Below are positions 35,229 to 43,893 of a stretch of DNA of 59,239 bases, one piece after another (within the stretch, counting starts at the first letter, position 1; each line of letters begins with the position of its first letter). The notes beneath the pieces were generated by a model that saw nothing but the letters and a program-made list of their open reading frames with translations, did no database searches and was not told where the DNA came from. The translations under genes and the position numbers were made by a program. The DNA is from Hyphomicrobiales bacterium (GTDB taxonomy: Bacteria > Pseudomonadota > Alphaproteobacteria > Rhizobiales > Beijerinckiaceae), in assembly GCA_900470095.1 (NCBI GenBank), contig UBZM01000059.1:1-59239 (forward strand). Reading direction: 5' to 3'.

Positions 35229-37109
35229 ATGGAGCTTCAGGCCGCAGCGGCGCAAGCGCCTGCCATCGGGCCCTCCAGCGGCCTCGGTCGCGCCGTCGGC
35301 CTGCTCGACCGCAGCGTCGGCGGGCTGGTCGAACTGGTTGTGGCCGTGCTCGTCGTCATCGAGATCGGCCTTCTCGGCGCCGGCGTCACGGCGCGCTATG
35401 TCTTCCACGCACCGCTGGTCTGGTCGGACGAACTGGCCTCGATCCTGTTCCTCTGGCTCTCCATGCTGGGTGCCGTGGTTGCGCTCCGGCGCGGCGAGCA
35501 TATGCGCATGACGGGCCTGGTCAGCCGCGTCGGGCCGCAGACGCGGGCCTGCCTCGAAGCACTGGCGATCACTGCCGGCATTGCCTTCCTGCTGCTGCTC
35601 CTGCCGCATGCGCTCGAATATGCCGAGGAGGAGGCGTTCATCGTCACTCCGGCTCTCGAGATCACCAATGCCTGGCGCGCAGCCGCAATCCCGGCCGGCA
35701 TCGGCCTGATGCTGGTCGTCGCATTCTGCCGGATGCTGCGCCTGCCTTCGTTCAAGCCGGCCCTGATCGCGATAGCCCTGACGGTCGCGCTCCTGCTGCT
35801 GTTCTGGCTCGCGGGCCCTGTCCTGAAGCCGCTCGGCAAGCTCAACCTGGTGATCTTCTTCGTCGGTGTCGTCGCGCTGAACGTCTTTTCCGGTGTGCCG
35901 ATCGCGTTTTCCTTCGCGCTGGCGACGTTCGGCTACCTCGCGCTGACAACCTCGACGCCGTTGATCGTCATGGTCGGACGGCTCGATGAAGGCATGAGCC
36001 ACATCATGCTGCTCGCCGTGCCGCTCTTCATCTTCCTCGGTGCGCTGATCGAAATGACAGGCATGGCGCGGGCCATGATCGAGTTCCTGGCCGGGCTGCT
36101 CGGGCATGTCCGCGGCGGCCTGTCCTATGTGCTGATCGGCGCGATGTACCTGGTCTCCGGCATCTCGGGCTCGAAGATCGCCGATATGGCCGCGATCGCG
36201 CCGGTGCTCTTCCCGGAGATGAAGGCGCGCGGCGCGGCGCCGGGGGATCTCGTCGCCCTGCTTTCGGCAACGGGCGCGCAGACCGAGACGATCCCGCCCT
36301 CGATCGTGCTGATCACCATCGGCTCGGTGACGGGGGTCTCGATTGCGGCCCTGTTCACCGGCGGTCTGCTGCCGGCAATGGTGCTCGGCATCGCACTCTG
36401 TTGCGTCGTCAGGTGGCGCTATCGCCACGAGGATCTCGGCCATGTCGTGCGCCAGTCGCGCCGGCAGATCGGCAAGCTCGCGCTGATCGCGCTGCCCGCC
36501 ATCGCCCTGCCCTTCGTCATCCGCGCCGCGGTGGTCGAGGGCGTCGCCACGGCGACCGAAGTCTCGACCATCGGCATCGCCTATTCCGTGCTCGCCGGCC
36601 TGCTGCTCTACCGCCAGTTCGATTGGCGGCGCCTGCCGAAGATGCTGGTCGATACCGCCTCGCTGACCGGCGCGATCATCTTCATCATCGGCTGCGCCAC
36701 CGCCATGGCCTGGGGCCTGACACAATCGGGTTTCTCGCAGGATCTCGCCCGCATGATGTCTGCGATTCCCGGCGGCACCTGGGGCTTCCTGGCGATCTCC
36801 ATCCTCGCCTTCGTCATCCTCGGCAGCGTGCTCGAAGGCATCCCCGCTGTCGTGCTGTTTGGCCCCCTGCTGTTCCCGATCGCCAAGCAGGTCGGGGTGC
36901 ACGAGGTCCATTACGCGATGGTGGTGGTGCTCGCGATGGGCATCGGACTCTTCGCCCCGCCCTTCGGCGTCGGCTATTACGGCGCCTGCGCGATCAGCAA
37001 GGTCAATCCCGACGAGGGCCTGAAATATATCGGGGCCTATATGCTCGCCCTCCTCATCGGCCTCGTGATCGTCGCCGCCGTGCCGTGGATTTCGACGGGC
37101 TTCCTGTAG
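35229..37109 (+). CDS. TRAP transporter, fused DctQ-DctM permease
   Basis: The 626-residue membrane protein joins the small DctQ-type subunit (residues ~25-185, four helices, with ARYVFHAPLVWSDELASILF) to the large DctM-type subunit (~200-626, with VPLFIFLGALIEMTGMAR, GISGSKIADMAAIAPVLFP and a C-terminal LFAPPFGVGYYGACAIS). It imports organic acids, using sodium or protons, together with a periplasmic DctP receptor. No DctP gene lies next to it in the window, so the receptor must be encoded elsewhere. A hairpin terminator follows the gene. Confidence 0.92.
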   Translation: MELQAAAAQAPAIGPSSGLGRAVGLLDRSVGGLVELVVAVLVVIEIGLLGAGVTARYVFHAPLVWSDELASILFLWLSMLGAVVALRRGEHMRMTGLVSRVGPQTRACLEALAITAGIAFLLLLLPHALEYAEEEAFIVTPALEITNAWRAAAIPAGIGLMLVVAFCRMLRLPSFKPALIAIALTVALLLLFWLAGPVLKPLGKLNLVIFFVGVVALNVFSGVPIAFSFALATFGYLALTTSTPLIVMVGRLDEGMSHIMLLAVPLFIFLGALIEMTGMARAMIEFLAGLLGHVRGGLSYVLIGAMYLVSGISGSKIADMAAIAPVLFPEMKARGAAPGDLVALLSATGAQTETIPPSIVLITIGSVTGVSIAALFTGGLLPAMVLGIALCCVVRWRYRHEDLGHVVRQSRRQIGKLALIALPAIALPFVIRAAVVEGVATATEVSTIGIAYSVLAGLLLYRQFDWRRLPKMLVDTASLTGAIIFIIGCATAMAWGLTQSGFSQDLARMMSAIPGGTWGFLAISILAFVILGSVLEGIPAVVLFGPLLFPIAKQVGVHEVHYAMVVVLAMGIGLFAPPFGVGYYGACAISKVNPDEGLKYIGAYMLALLIGLVIVAAVPWISTGFL

Positions 37110-37132
37110 GGCCAAGCCTGCAAGGCGTGGAG

Positions 37133-37162
37133 GAGGCAGCGCTCGTTACGACGCGCTGCCTC
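37133..37162. terminator. Hairpin between the convergent TRAP and LysR genes
   Basis: A perfect 10-bp stem (GAGGCAGCGC / GCGCTGCCTC) encloses a 10-nt loop that contains the LysR stop codon. It sits 23 bp past the TRAP stop and is followed by GTCTTGCCT. It can end transcripts arriving from the left; from the right it overlaps the end of the LysR gene. Confidence 0.55.
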
Positions 37163-38135
37163 GTCTTGCCTGTCGGGGCACCGGAGGAGTGCCGGCGGCG
37201 ACGGCCGACGCATCATTGGCAGCCTTGGCCAGCGTCGCCGCCTCGAAGATCGCCGCCTCCTCGCGCAGCCAGGCGACGAGCGCCTCAAATCCCGGCCGGT
37301 GCTCGGTGTTGGGGCTGAAGGTGAGCCAGCAGCCGGTCGCGCTCTCGAAGCCGAGACCGAGCGGGTTGATCAGGGCGCCCGAAGCCAGTTCCTCCGCCAC
37401 ATAGCAGCGTGGCGCGAGCGCGACGCCGAGCCCCGCCATCGCCGCGCGGATGATCACGGAATAATAGCCGTAGCGCACGGTATGGGCGGGAACCGCGCCC
37501 CGCAGGCCATGCGTCTCGGTGAATTCGGCCCAGAAGGTCGGCATCTGGAAATGCTGGAGCAGGGTCATCTTCTGGATATCGGCCGGACGCTGCAAGCCGC
37601 CCATGCGTTCGAGCAGCGAGGGGGCGGCGACGAGGGCGACCTGTCGTCCGAAGAGATAATGCGACTCGCGCCCCGGCAGTGGCCCGCTCTGGTGGCCGAT
37701 GTCGATATCGGGCTCCTCCGTCTCCTCCTCGCTGACGAAATTGGTGAACTGCACGTCGATCTCGGGATGGGCCTGCGCGAAGACCGGAAAGCGCTCCATC
37801 AGCCAGCGTTCCCCGGCGATGGCGATCATGTGAAGGCGGATCGGCCGCCCCTGGGCAGCGCGTTCGCTCAGGCGCCGCGCGCCACGCTCCATCTGCTCGA
37901 TCGCGGCCTCCGCATAGGGGTTATAGATGGAGCCGGCTTCCGTCAGCTTCAGCCCCTGAGGCGTGCGCTCGAACAGCGTCGTCCCCAGATGCTCCTCGAG
38001 CGCCTGAATCTGCTTGGAGACGGCACTCTGCGTCAGATTGACCGCGACGGCGGCCTTCGCGGTCGAGCCAAGCCGCGCAACCGCGAGGAAAACCCTGAGT
38101 CCCGTCGTCGATGGCGGGAGGCGATTGCCGGCCAC
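37146..38135 (-). CDS. LysR-family regulator of the lyase-ABC operon
   Basis: The 329-residue protein has an N-terminal helix-turn-helix (LRVFLAVARLGSTAKAAVAVNLTQSAVSKQIQALEEHLGTTLF) and a substrate-binding-like domain. It belongs to the GcvA-like group by wording of residues 1-60. The GTG at 38135 has AAGGA nine bases upstream in the right place, whereas the longer ORF continues into the divergent promoter. It is divergent from the lyase gene across 97 bp, so regulation of that operon is likely. The effector is unknown. Confidence 0.85.
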   Translation of the reverse strand: MAGNRLPPSTTGLRVFLAVARLGSTAKAAVAVNLTQSAVSKQIQALEEHLGTTLFERTPQGLKLTEAGSIYNPYAEAAIEQMERGARRLSERAAQGRPIRLHMIAIAGERWLMERFPVFAQAHPEIDVQFTNFVSEEETEEPDIDIGHQSGPLPGRESHYLFGRQVALVAAPSLLERMGGLQRPADIQKMTLLQHFQMPTFWAEFTETHGLRGAVPAHTVRYGYYSVIIRAAMAGLGVALAPRCYVAEELASGALINPLGLGFESATGCWLTFSPNTEHRPGFEALVAWLREEAAIFEAATLAKAANDASAVAAGTPPVPRQARRGSAS

Positions 38136-38232
38136 AATAGCTATTCCTTTTTGGACTACCCTTCGGAGATCGTTTCGTTTGCTGGCTGACGGGTCAAGGG
38201 GCAGTCTTTGCAAAAGACCAAAGGGGAGAGCG
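38136..38232. promoter_or_regulatory. Divergent promoter region, LysR gene and lyase operon
   Basis: Only 97 bp separate the LysR start from the lyase start, so both promoters and any LysR site must lie here. AGGGGAGAG immediately before 38233 is the ribosome-binding site of the lyase gene. I see no convincing palindrome longer than six bases. Confidence 0.5.
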
Positions 38233-39648
38233 ATGAACCAGACGACACGCCTGTGGGGTGGCCGCTTCCGCAAGCAGCCGGATCCGCGGCTGATGCGGCT
38301 TTCCAGCGCCGCCAGCGCCCATGCCCGTCTCGCCCCTCAGGATATCGCCGGCGGCAAGGCCCATGCGGCGGAATTGCTGCGGGCAGGACTGCTCACCGCC
38401 TCCGAAATGCAGGCGATCATCGCCGCGCTCGAAGCCATCTCGCAGGAGGTCCAGGCCGGGACCTTGAGCCCGAGCGCCGATGACGAGGATGTCCACACTT
38501 TCGTCGAGCGGGTCCTGATCGCCCGGATCGGCGACTTCGGGGCCAAGCTCCGTGCCGGCCGCTCACGCAACGACCAGGCCGCCAACAACCTGAAACTCTA
38601 TCTGCGCGAGCAGGTTCGGCTGATCGGCGCCATGCTGGCCGAGCTGCTCGACGCCATCGCGACCCAGTCGGAAACCCACGCCGCCTCGGTCTGCCCGGGT
38701 TTCACGCATCTGCAGAGCGCCCAGCCCGTGACATTCGGCCATTGGCTGATGGCGCATGGCCAGGTTCTCGCCCGCGACGCCTCGCGCCTGCAGGATTGGG
38801 AGCGCCGCTCCGGCCAGTCGCCCCTCGGCGCGGCGGCGCTTGCCGGCTCGGCGATCGCGTTGACGCCCGAACTCAGCGCCAAGGCGCTGGGCTATGACGC
38901 GCCCTGCGAAAACTCGGTCGATGCCGTCGGCGCGCGCGACCATGTCGCGGAATTCCTGTTCGTCGCCGCCATGCTCGCGACCAATCTCTCGCGGCTGGCC
39001 GAGGAGGTCACGCTCTGGACCTCGCGCCAGTTCGGCTGGGTCACGCTCGACGACGCCTTCGCCACGGGCTCGTCGATCATGCCGCAGAAAAAGAACCCGG
39101 ATATCGCCGAGATCTCGCGCGGCCGGGCGGCGCGGCTGACCGGCGACCTCGTCACCATGCTCGGCGCGCTCAAGGGCCTGCCGCTCGCCTATAACCGCGA
39201 CCTCGCCGAGGACAAGCGCACCGCGTTCGATGCCGTCGACGTCCTGGGCGAGGTGCTGCCGGCCTTCGCTGGACTGATCGCCAGCATGGAGGCGCATCCG
39301 CAGGTGATGCGGGCACAAGCCGGCACCGGCTTCGCGCTGGCGACCGAGGTCGCCGATTATCTCGCGCGCAAGGGCGTGCCCTTTGCCGAAGCTCACGAGA
39401 TCACCGGCACGCTGGTCCGCTACTGCGAGGAAATGGGGCGCGAGCTCGAACAACTCGAGCCGATCGAGCTCCGCGCCATTGATCCGCGCCTTGGTGAGGA
39501 TGTAAGGGCCTGTCTCACCCTTGATGCCGCGGTGGCCGCCCGCAGCGGCTTTGGCGGCACCGCACCAGCGCGCGTTGGCGAACAGATCACCCGGTTCCGC
39601 AGCTGGCTCGCGGATTTTGACATATGGACCCGCGGAGCGCAGCGATGA
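38233..39648 (+). CDS. argH: Argininosuccinate-lyase-family C-N lyase, probably specialised
   Basis: A fumarase/aspartase-superfamily enzyme of 471 residues. The signature GSSIMPQKKNPDIAEISRGR, WGGRF at residues 8-12 and GLPLAYNRDLAEDK are intact, so it can perform beta-elimination releasing fumarate. Several positions differ from the ArgH consensus as I recall it: RAGRSRNDQAANN for HTGRSRNDQVA, HLQSAQPV for HLQRAQPV, GARD for SDRD, EDKRTAFD for EDKEPLFD. Its stop overlaps the start of an amino acid ABC permease gene (ATGA), which ArgH never needs. I infer cleavage of an imported aminoacid-succinate; a plain second argH is the alternative. Confidence 0.85.
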   Translation: MNQTTRLWGGRFRKQPDPRLMRLSSAASAHARLAPQDIAGGKAHAAELLRAGLLTASEMQAIIAALEAISQEVQAGTLSPSADDEDVHTFVERVLIARIGDFGAKLRAGRSRNDQAANNLKLYLREQVRLIGAMLAELLDAIATQSETHAASVCPGFTHLQSAQPVTFGHWLMAHGQVLARDASRLQDWERRSGQSPLGAAALAGSAIALTPELSAKALGYDAPCENSVDAVGARDHVAEFLFVAAMLATNLSRLAEEVTLWTSRQFGWVTLDDAFATGSSIMPQKKNPDIAEISRGRAARLTGDLVTMLGALKGLPLAYNRDLAEDKRTAFDAVDVLGEVLPAFAGLIASMEAHPQVMRAQAGTGFALATEVADYLARKGVPFAEAHEITGTLVRYCEEMGRELEQLEPIELRAIDPRLGEDVRACLTLDAAVAARSGFGGTAPARVGEQITRFRSWLADFDIWTRGAQR

Positions 39649-40538
39649 CAAGCGCAGTCGGAATTGGAATAGGGCGTGACCTTGCCGGGATCGCCGGGCT
39701 GAAGCTCGTGCCGCGCCGCTATTACGGGCGCTGGGTCGCCGCCGCGCTGATCATCCTGGTCCTGGCCTGGGTGATGAAGGCCTTCGCCGAAGGCCAGATC
39801 GACTGGAAGGTCGTCGGCCAGTTCTTCACCGCGCCCGCGATCCTGAGCGGGCTCGTCAACACCATCATCATGACTGTCTGCGCCATGGCGCTCGGCGTCG
39901 CGCTCGGCGTCATATTCGCCATCATGTACATGTCGCCGAACCCGGTGCTGCGCGGCGTCGCGCTGTTCTACATCTGGTTCTTCCGCGGCACGCCGCTGCT
40001 GCTGCAGCTCCTGCTCTGGTTCAACCTCGCGCTGGTCTTCCCGACGATCGGCATCCCCGGCCTTGTCGAATGGCGCACCATCGACGTCATCGGCCCGTTC
40101 ATGGCGACATTGCTCGGCCTCGGCATGAACCAGGGCGCCTACACCGCCGAGGTGGTGCGCGGCGGCATTCTCTCCGTCGATGTCGGACAGACCGAGGCCG
40201 CCAAGTCGATCGGCATGACACGGCTGACGACGCTCAGGCGGATCGTCCTGCCACAGGCGATGCGCGTCATCATCCCGCCCGTCGGCAACGAGGTGATCAG
40301 CATGGTCAAGCTGACCTCGATCGCCAGCGTGATCCAGTTCTCCGAAATCCTGCGCAACGCGCAGACGATCTATTACGCCAATGCCCGCGTCATCGAGCTC
40401 CTGATCGTCGCCGCCGGCTGGTACCTGATCGTCGTCACACTGCTTCAGATCGGCCAGTTCTTCCTCGAGCGCTTCTTCTCCAAGGGGCGCGGAGACCGCC
40501 GGACCAAGCCGCGGATCGTCGAGGAGGCCGGAGCATGA
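39645..40538 (+). CDS. Polar amino acid ABC transporter permease
   Basis: Inner-membrane permease of 297 residues, HisM/QM family, with about five helices. The EAA loop EAAKSIGMTRLTTLRRIVLPQA (with RGTPLLLQLLLWFN before it) is typical of importers of polar amino acids. The ATG at 39645 overlaps the lyase stop by four bases, so translation of the two is coupled. Its own stop overlaps the ATPase start in the same way. There is one permease gene only, so it probably works as a homodimer. Confidence 0.9.
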   Translation: MTSAVGIGIGRDLAGIAGLKLVPRRYYGRWVAAALIILVLAWVMKAFAEGQIDWKVVGQFFTAPAILSGLVNTIIMTVCAMALGVALGVIFAIMYMSPNPVLRGVALFYIWFFRGTPLLLQLLLWFNLALVFPTIGIPGLVEWRTIDVIGPFMATLLGLGMNQGAYTAEVVRGGILSVDVGQTEAAKSIGMTRLTTLRRIVLPQAMRVIIPPVGNEVISMVKLTSIASVIQFSEILRNAQTIYYANARVIELLIVAAGWYLIVVTLLQIGQFFLERFFSKGRGDRRTKPRIVEEAGA

Positions 40539-41314
40539 ATGCCTCCCCTGCAAACGCGATCGTCGCCGCCGCCAACGTCACCAAGCGCTTCGGCGACCTG
40601 CGCGCGCTGAACAACGTCTCGCTGACCATCGCGCCCGGCACCGTGCAATGCATCATCGGGCCGTCGGGCTCCGGCAAGAGCACCCTGCTGCGCTGCATCA
40701 ACCAGCTCGAGAAGATCGACCAGGGCGCGATCTGGGTCGATGGCCAGCTGATCGGCTATCGCATCAAGGGCGACGAGCTGCATGAGCTGAGCGACGCCGA
40801 GATCGCGCGCCAGCGCCTCTCGACCGGCATGGTCTTCCAGCGCTTCAACCTGTTCAACCACATGACGGTGCTCGAGAACATCATCGAGGGCCCGGTCACG
40901 GTGTTGAGGCGGCCACGCCAGGAGGCGATCGCCGAGGCCGAGAAGCTGCTCGCCCGCGTCGGTCTCTCCGAAAAGCGCAACGCCTACCCGATCGAGCTCT
41001 CCGGCGGCCAGCAGCAGCGCATCGCGATCGCCCGGGCGCTCGCCATGAAGCCGAAGCTGATGCTGTTCGACGAGCCGACCTCGGCGCTCGACCCCGAGCT
41101 CGTCGGCGAAGTGCTCGCCGTGATGCGCGATCTCGCCGCCAGCGGCATGACGATGATCGTCGTCACGCATGAGCTCGGCTTCGCCCGCGAGGTCGCGACC
41201 GACGTCGTCTTCATGGACAAGGGCGAGATCGTCGAACGCGGCCCACCCAATGCCGTTCTTGTGGCGCCGCAACAGGCCCGCACGCGCGACTTCATTGCCG
41301 CCGTTCTGAAATAA
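40535..41314 (+). CDS. Polar amino acid ABC transporter ATPase
   Basis: The ATPase has 259 residues: Walker A GPSGSGKST, the Q-loop MVFQRFNLFNHMT, signature LSGGQQQRIAIARAL and Walker B LMLFDEPTSALDPE, the layout of GlnQ/HisP. It belongs to the transporter coupled to the lyase operon. The ATG at 40535 overlaps the permease stop (ATGA). Confidence 0.93.
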   Translation: MNASPANAIVAAANVTKRFGDLRALNNVSLTIAPGTVQCIIGPSGSGKSTLLRCINQLEKIDQGAIWVDGQLIGYRIKGDELHELSDAEIARQRLSTGMVFQRFNLFNHMTVLENIIEGPVTVLRRPRQEAIAEAEKLLARVGLSEKRNAYPIELSGGQQQRIAIARALAMKPKLMLFDEPTSALDPELVGEVLAVMRDLAASGMTMIVVTHELGFAREVATDVVFMDKGEIVERGPPNAVLVAPQQARTRDFIAAVLK

Positions 41315-41335
41315 TCGGTCAAAAAGGAGAACCCG

Positions 41336-42166
41336 ATGCTTCGTTTCACCCTGGCAGCGACGCTGCTCGCCGCCACCGCGCTGTCCGCCCAGGCCCAGGC
41401 CCTGCCGGAGCGCATCAAGACCGCCGGCAAGATCATCATCGCGACTCAGCCGAACTATGCGCCGATCGTCTACAAGGACCCGGCCACCAACACGATGACC
41501 GGCTTCGACTACGAGCTCGGCGAGGCCATCGCCAAGGAACTTGGCGTCAAGGCCGAGTGGCAGGAGACCGCCTTCGCCCAGATGCTGCCGTCGCTGCATA
41601 CCGGCCGCGTCGACATGGTCATGGCCGGCATGAGCGACCTGCCGGCCCGTCGCGAGACTGCCGACTTCATCGACTACATGGTCTCGGGCGCCCAGTTCTA
41701 CACCGTCACCGCGCTTGCCGGCTCGATCAAGACGCCTGAGGACCTCTGCGGCAAGAGCGTCGGCGCCAGCCGCTCGACCAACTGGCCCCGCCAGATCGGC
41801 GAGTGGAGCGAGGCCAATTGCGTCGCCAGGGGCAAGCCGGCGATCAACGTCGTCGGCACCGAGGGTTCGGTCGATGCGCGCACCCAGCTCAAGACGCAGC
41901 GCCTGCAGGGCGGCGTCCAGGGCAGCGAGACGATGAGCCACAACCAGAAGCTCGAGCCCAACACCTATGTGCCGCTCGGCACGCCCTTCACCCGTTCGCT
42001 GACCGGTATCCCCTTCCCGAAGACCGCCGAGGGCACGCAGCTGCGCGATGCGGTCAAGGGTGCGCTCGACCGTCTCCAGGCGAACGGCACCTATGACGCG
42101 CTGATCGCCAAATACGGCCTGCCCAGCAACGTCCTGAAGCCGATCGTGATGAACCAGGGCGAGTAA
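41336..42166 (+). CDS. Periplasmic amino acid-binding protein of the lyase operon
   Basis: A family-3-type solute-binding protein of 276 residues, with a signal peptide ending near ALSAQAQA (residue 22). Typical blocks are YKDPATNTMTGFDYELGEAIAKELGV and AFAQMLPSLHTGRVDMVMAGM. Two cysteines (in EDLCGKSVG and EANCVARGK) could form a disulfide. The ribosome-binding site AAGGAG lies seven bases before the ATG. The operon ends in a strong terminator 50 bp downstream. The ligand is presumably what the lyase cleaves or a related amino acid. Confidence 0.92.
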   Translation: MLRFTLAATLLAATALSAQAQALPERIKTAGKIIIATQPNYAPIVYKDPATNTMTGFDYELGEAIAKELGVKAEWQETAFAQMLPSLHTGRVDMVMAGMSDLPARRETADFIDYMVSGAQFYTVTALAGSIKTPEDLCGKSVGASRSTNWPRQIGEWSEANCVARGKPAINVVGTEGSVDARTQLKTQRLQGGVQGSETMSHNQKLEPNTYVPLGTPFTRSLTGIPFPKTAEGTQLRDAVKGALDRLQANGTYDALIAKYGLPSNVLKPIVMNQGE

Positions 42167-42218
42167 GTCCCTTCAGCCCTTGTCCGAGGCCTGCATGGTC
42201 CGGCCGGAGAACAGTCCC

Positions 42219-42255
42219 AGATCGCCCCCGCGAACCCTGTTCGCGGGGGCGATCT
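42219..42255. terminator. Intrinsic-type hairpin at the end of the lyase-ABC operon
   Basis: A perfect 16-bp stem with a 5-nt loop (arms AGATCGCCCCCGCGAA and TTCGCGGGGGCGATCT), followed on the plus strand by GCTTT. It separates the transporter operon from the convergent cyclophilin gene and may end both. Confidence 0.8.
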
Positions 42256-42278
42256 GCTTTGATGGAGGAATGCCGGGT

Positions 42279-42836
42279 TCAGGTCTGTATTCGACGCCGC
42301 GCGTGCAGGATCCGGATCGGCCTCTCCAGATATTCGACCGGCTCGGCCTGTGCGAAAATGCGCTGAACCGTGTCGCGCCCTGCGATCACCTTCCCAAAGG
42401 CCGCAAAGCCCGCCCTGTCCGGGTTGCGGCCCCCGCCTTCGTCCAGTTCGGGCTGGTCGCCGATGCAGATGAAGAAGCCATGGCCCCCTGTGCCAGGCGC
42501 GAGCCGCGCCAGCGACAGCGTGCCGTCGAGATGGCGCAACCCGGTCACCGAGGTCGGCTCATGCGGGACCGGCGGCAGGGGCGGCTCGCGCTTGTCGGCG
42601 GGCGCAGGCCAACCCCATTGGATGACCTCGATCTTGTGCTCGGTTGCGGGCGGCTGATTGGCCAGCGTCACGATCCGATAGACCGACGCATTGTCGAGAA
42701 ATCCGCCATCGACATAGGCGAGGAAATTCCGGGCGGTCAGCGGCGCCCCCGCCGCGTCGATGGCGAGGAGGAACGCCCCCTCCGGCGTCTCGACCTCGAC
42801 CTCAACGAGCGCGTCATCGAACATCTGACCTGCCAT
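42279..42836 (-). CDS. Cyclophilin-type peptidyl-prolyl isomerase-like protein
   Basis: A 185-residue cyclophilin-fold protein: VEVEVETPEGAFLLAIDAAGAPLTARNFLAYVDGGF, VYRIVTLAN in place of the usual FHR segment, GGHGFFICIGDQPELDEGG and FAAFGKVIAGRDTVQRIF. The active-site Arg is kept in VYRIV, but several core residues (FHR, QGGD) are changed, so activity is uncertain. The ATG at 42836 is one of three nearby in-frame starts (42875, 42824). It may assist folding; it has no evident link with the T2SS genes that begin beyond it. Confidence 0.75.
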   Translation of the reverse strand: MAGQMFDDALVEVEVETPEGAFLLAIDAAGAPLTARNFLAYVDGGFLDNASVYRIVTLANQPPATEHKIEVIQWGWPAPADKREPPLPPVPHEPTSVTGLRHLDGTLSLARLAPGTGGHGFFICIGDQPELDEGGGRNPDRAGFAAFGKVIAGRDTVQRIFAQAEPVEYLERPIRILHARRRIQT

Positions 42837-43428
42837 GGCTCTCTGCCCTGCTGAAATCGTGTCGAGCCGCCGCATGGGCGCGGCCAGACGACTCGATCGG
42901 AGCGCCAGTATCGCGCAGAGGCCTGTCCGCCGGAACCCTCGGTCCCGCCTATTTGGGCAAGCGTTTCATCCGACGTTTCGAGGGAGCGTGCGGGCCAGCT
43001 CGTCAGACCAAGGTCCGTTCCAAACCGCTGGCGAGGAGGGATATAATCAGCGACCACGGAAGGGAGCGCTTAACGTGATACGGCGCCTGTTCCTCACGCA
43101 TCGAATAGCCTCCGCCGGGCCTGGCTCCAGCGCGTCGAGGCGTTTCCCCGGCCCGTGCGCCAGGTTGGTCGTCGTGGCGGCGTTGCCGCCATAAACGCCC
43201 TCAGGCCTGGCTTCGACTGCGGGGGATGGCGTGACCAAGATGACAGACAGCATGCGTGCCACCATGCTCGCCAGTGCAGCGAAGCTGCGGTCTGGCTGGC
43301 TACCGGGGTCGCAATCGGCAAGCACGCCGGCGGCGACGGTTGCGATTGCGGGACGAGGCGATCATCAGGAACCGCATCGCCTCAAGCCCCCGACTTCAGC
43401 AGGGCCGCTGCACCAACCGCCCCGCGGG
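42837..43428. other. Upstream region of the T2SS gspG operon
   Basis: These 592 bp lie between the cyclophilin start and the gspG start and hold no gene I can support. The longest frames are short and basic, as expected for shadow frames in GC-rich DNA. A small perfect hairpin, TGGCGGC-gtt-GCCGCCA, lies at 43175-43191. The gspG frame itself stays open back to 43231, so a longer N-terminus is not excluded. Confidence 0.45.
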
Positions 43429-43893
43429 ATGGCTGCGGCGCCCCGCCATCAGCACAAGGGGCGAAGCCAGGCCGGCTTCACGCTCGTCGAAGTGCTCGTC
43501 GTCCTCAGCATCATCGGCCTGGTCGTCGGCCTGATCGGCCCGCGCGTCGTCGGCTATCTCACCGACGCCAAGGTCTCGACCGCGCGCATCCAGGCCACAA
43601 CGCTCTCGAACGCGGTGGAACTGTTCTTCATCGACAACGGCCGCTACCCGCTGGAACAGGAGGGTCTCCAGGCGCTGGTCGCGGCACCGTCGAATCTGCG
43701 ATCCTGGAACGGCCCCTATCTCAAGGGCTCGACTGTTCCCCGCGATCCATGGGGCCGGCCCTATGGCTATGCCGTGCAGAATGATGGGCGCGGCTTCGCG
43801 ATCACCATTGCCGGCAATGACCGGCCGGGCGGGGGCGAGGATAGCCTGGCTCAAAGGCAGCTTTCCTCGCAGCGCGGAAACGTGACCCGATGA
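43429..43893 (+). CDS. gspG: T2SS major pseudopilin GspG
   Basis: Major pseudopilin, 154 residues, of the type II secretion pseudopilus. The leader KGRSQAG is cut before FTLVEVLVVLSIIGLVVGLI by prepilin peptidase, leaving a Phe at the N-terminus and the Glu at position +5. The C-terminal region YPLEQEGLQALVAAPSNLRSW and VPRDPWGRPYGYAVQ is the signature of GspG with its calcium-loop region. The frame is open back to 43231; I chose the ATG at 43429, which gives a normal short leader. gspL starts at the stop (ATGA). Confidence 0.92.
   Translation: MAAAPRHQHKGRSQAGFTLVEVLVVLSIIGLVVGLIGPRVVGYLTDAKVSTARIQATTLSNAVELFFIDNGRYPLEQEGLQALVAAPSNLRSWNGPYLKGSTVPRDPWGRPYGYAVQNDGRGFAITIAGNDRPGGGEDSLAQRQLSSQRGNVTR

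Noticed and set aside
35193..37115. 640-residue minus-strand ORF opposite the TRAP permease
   Set aside because: The translation is a repetitive mix of charged residues with no domain; it is the antisense of a membrane-protein gene.
43231..43428. Longer N-terminus for GspG from 43231
   Set aside because: It would add 66 residues before the prepilin leader; the 43429 start gives a normal leader. Not excluded, but unsupported.
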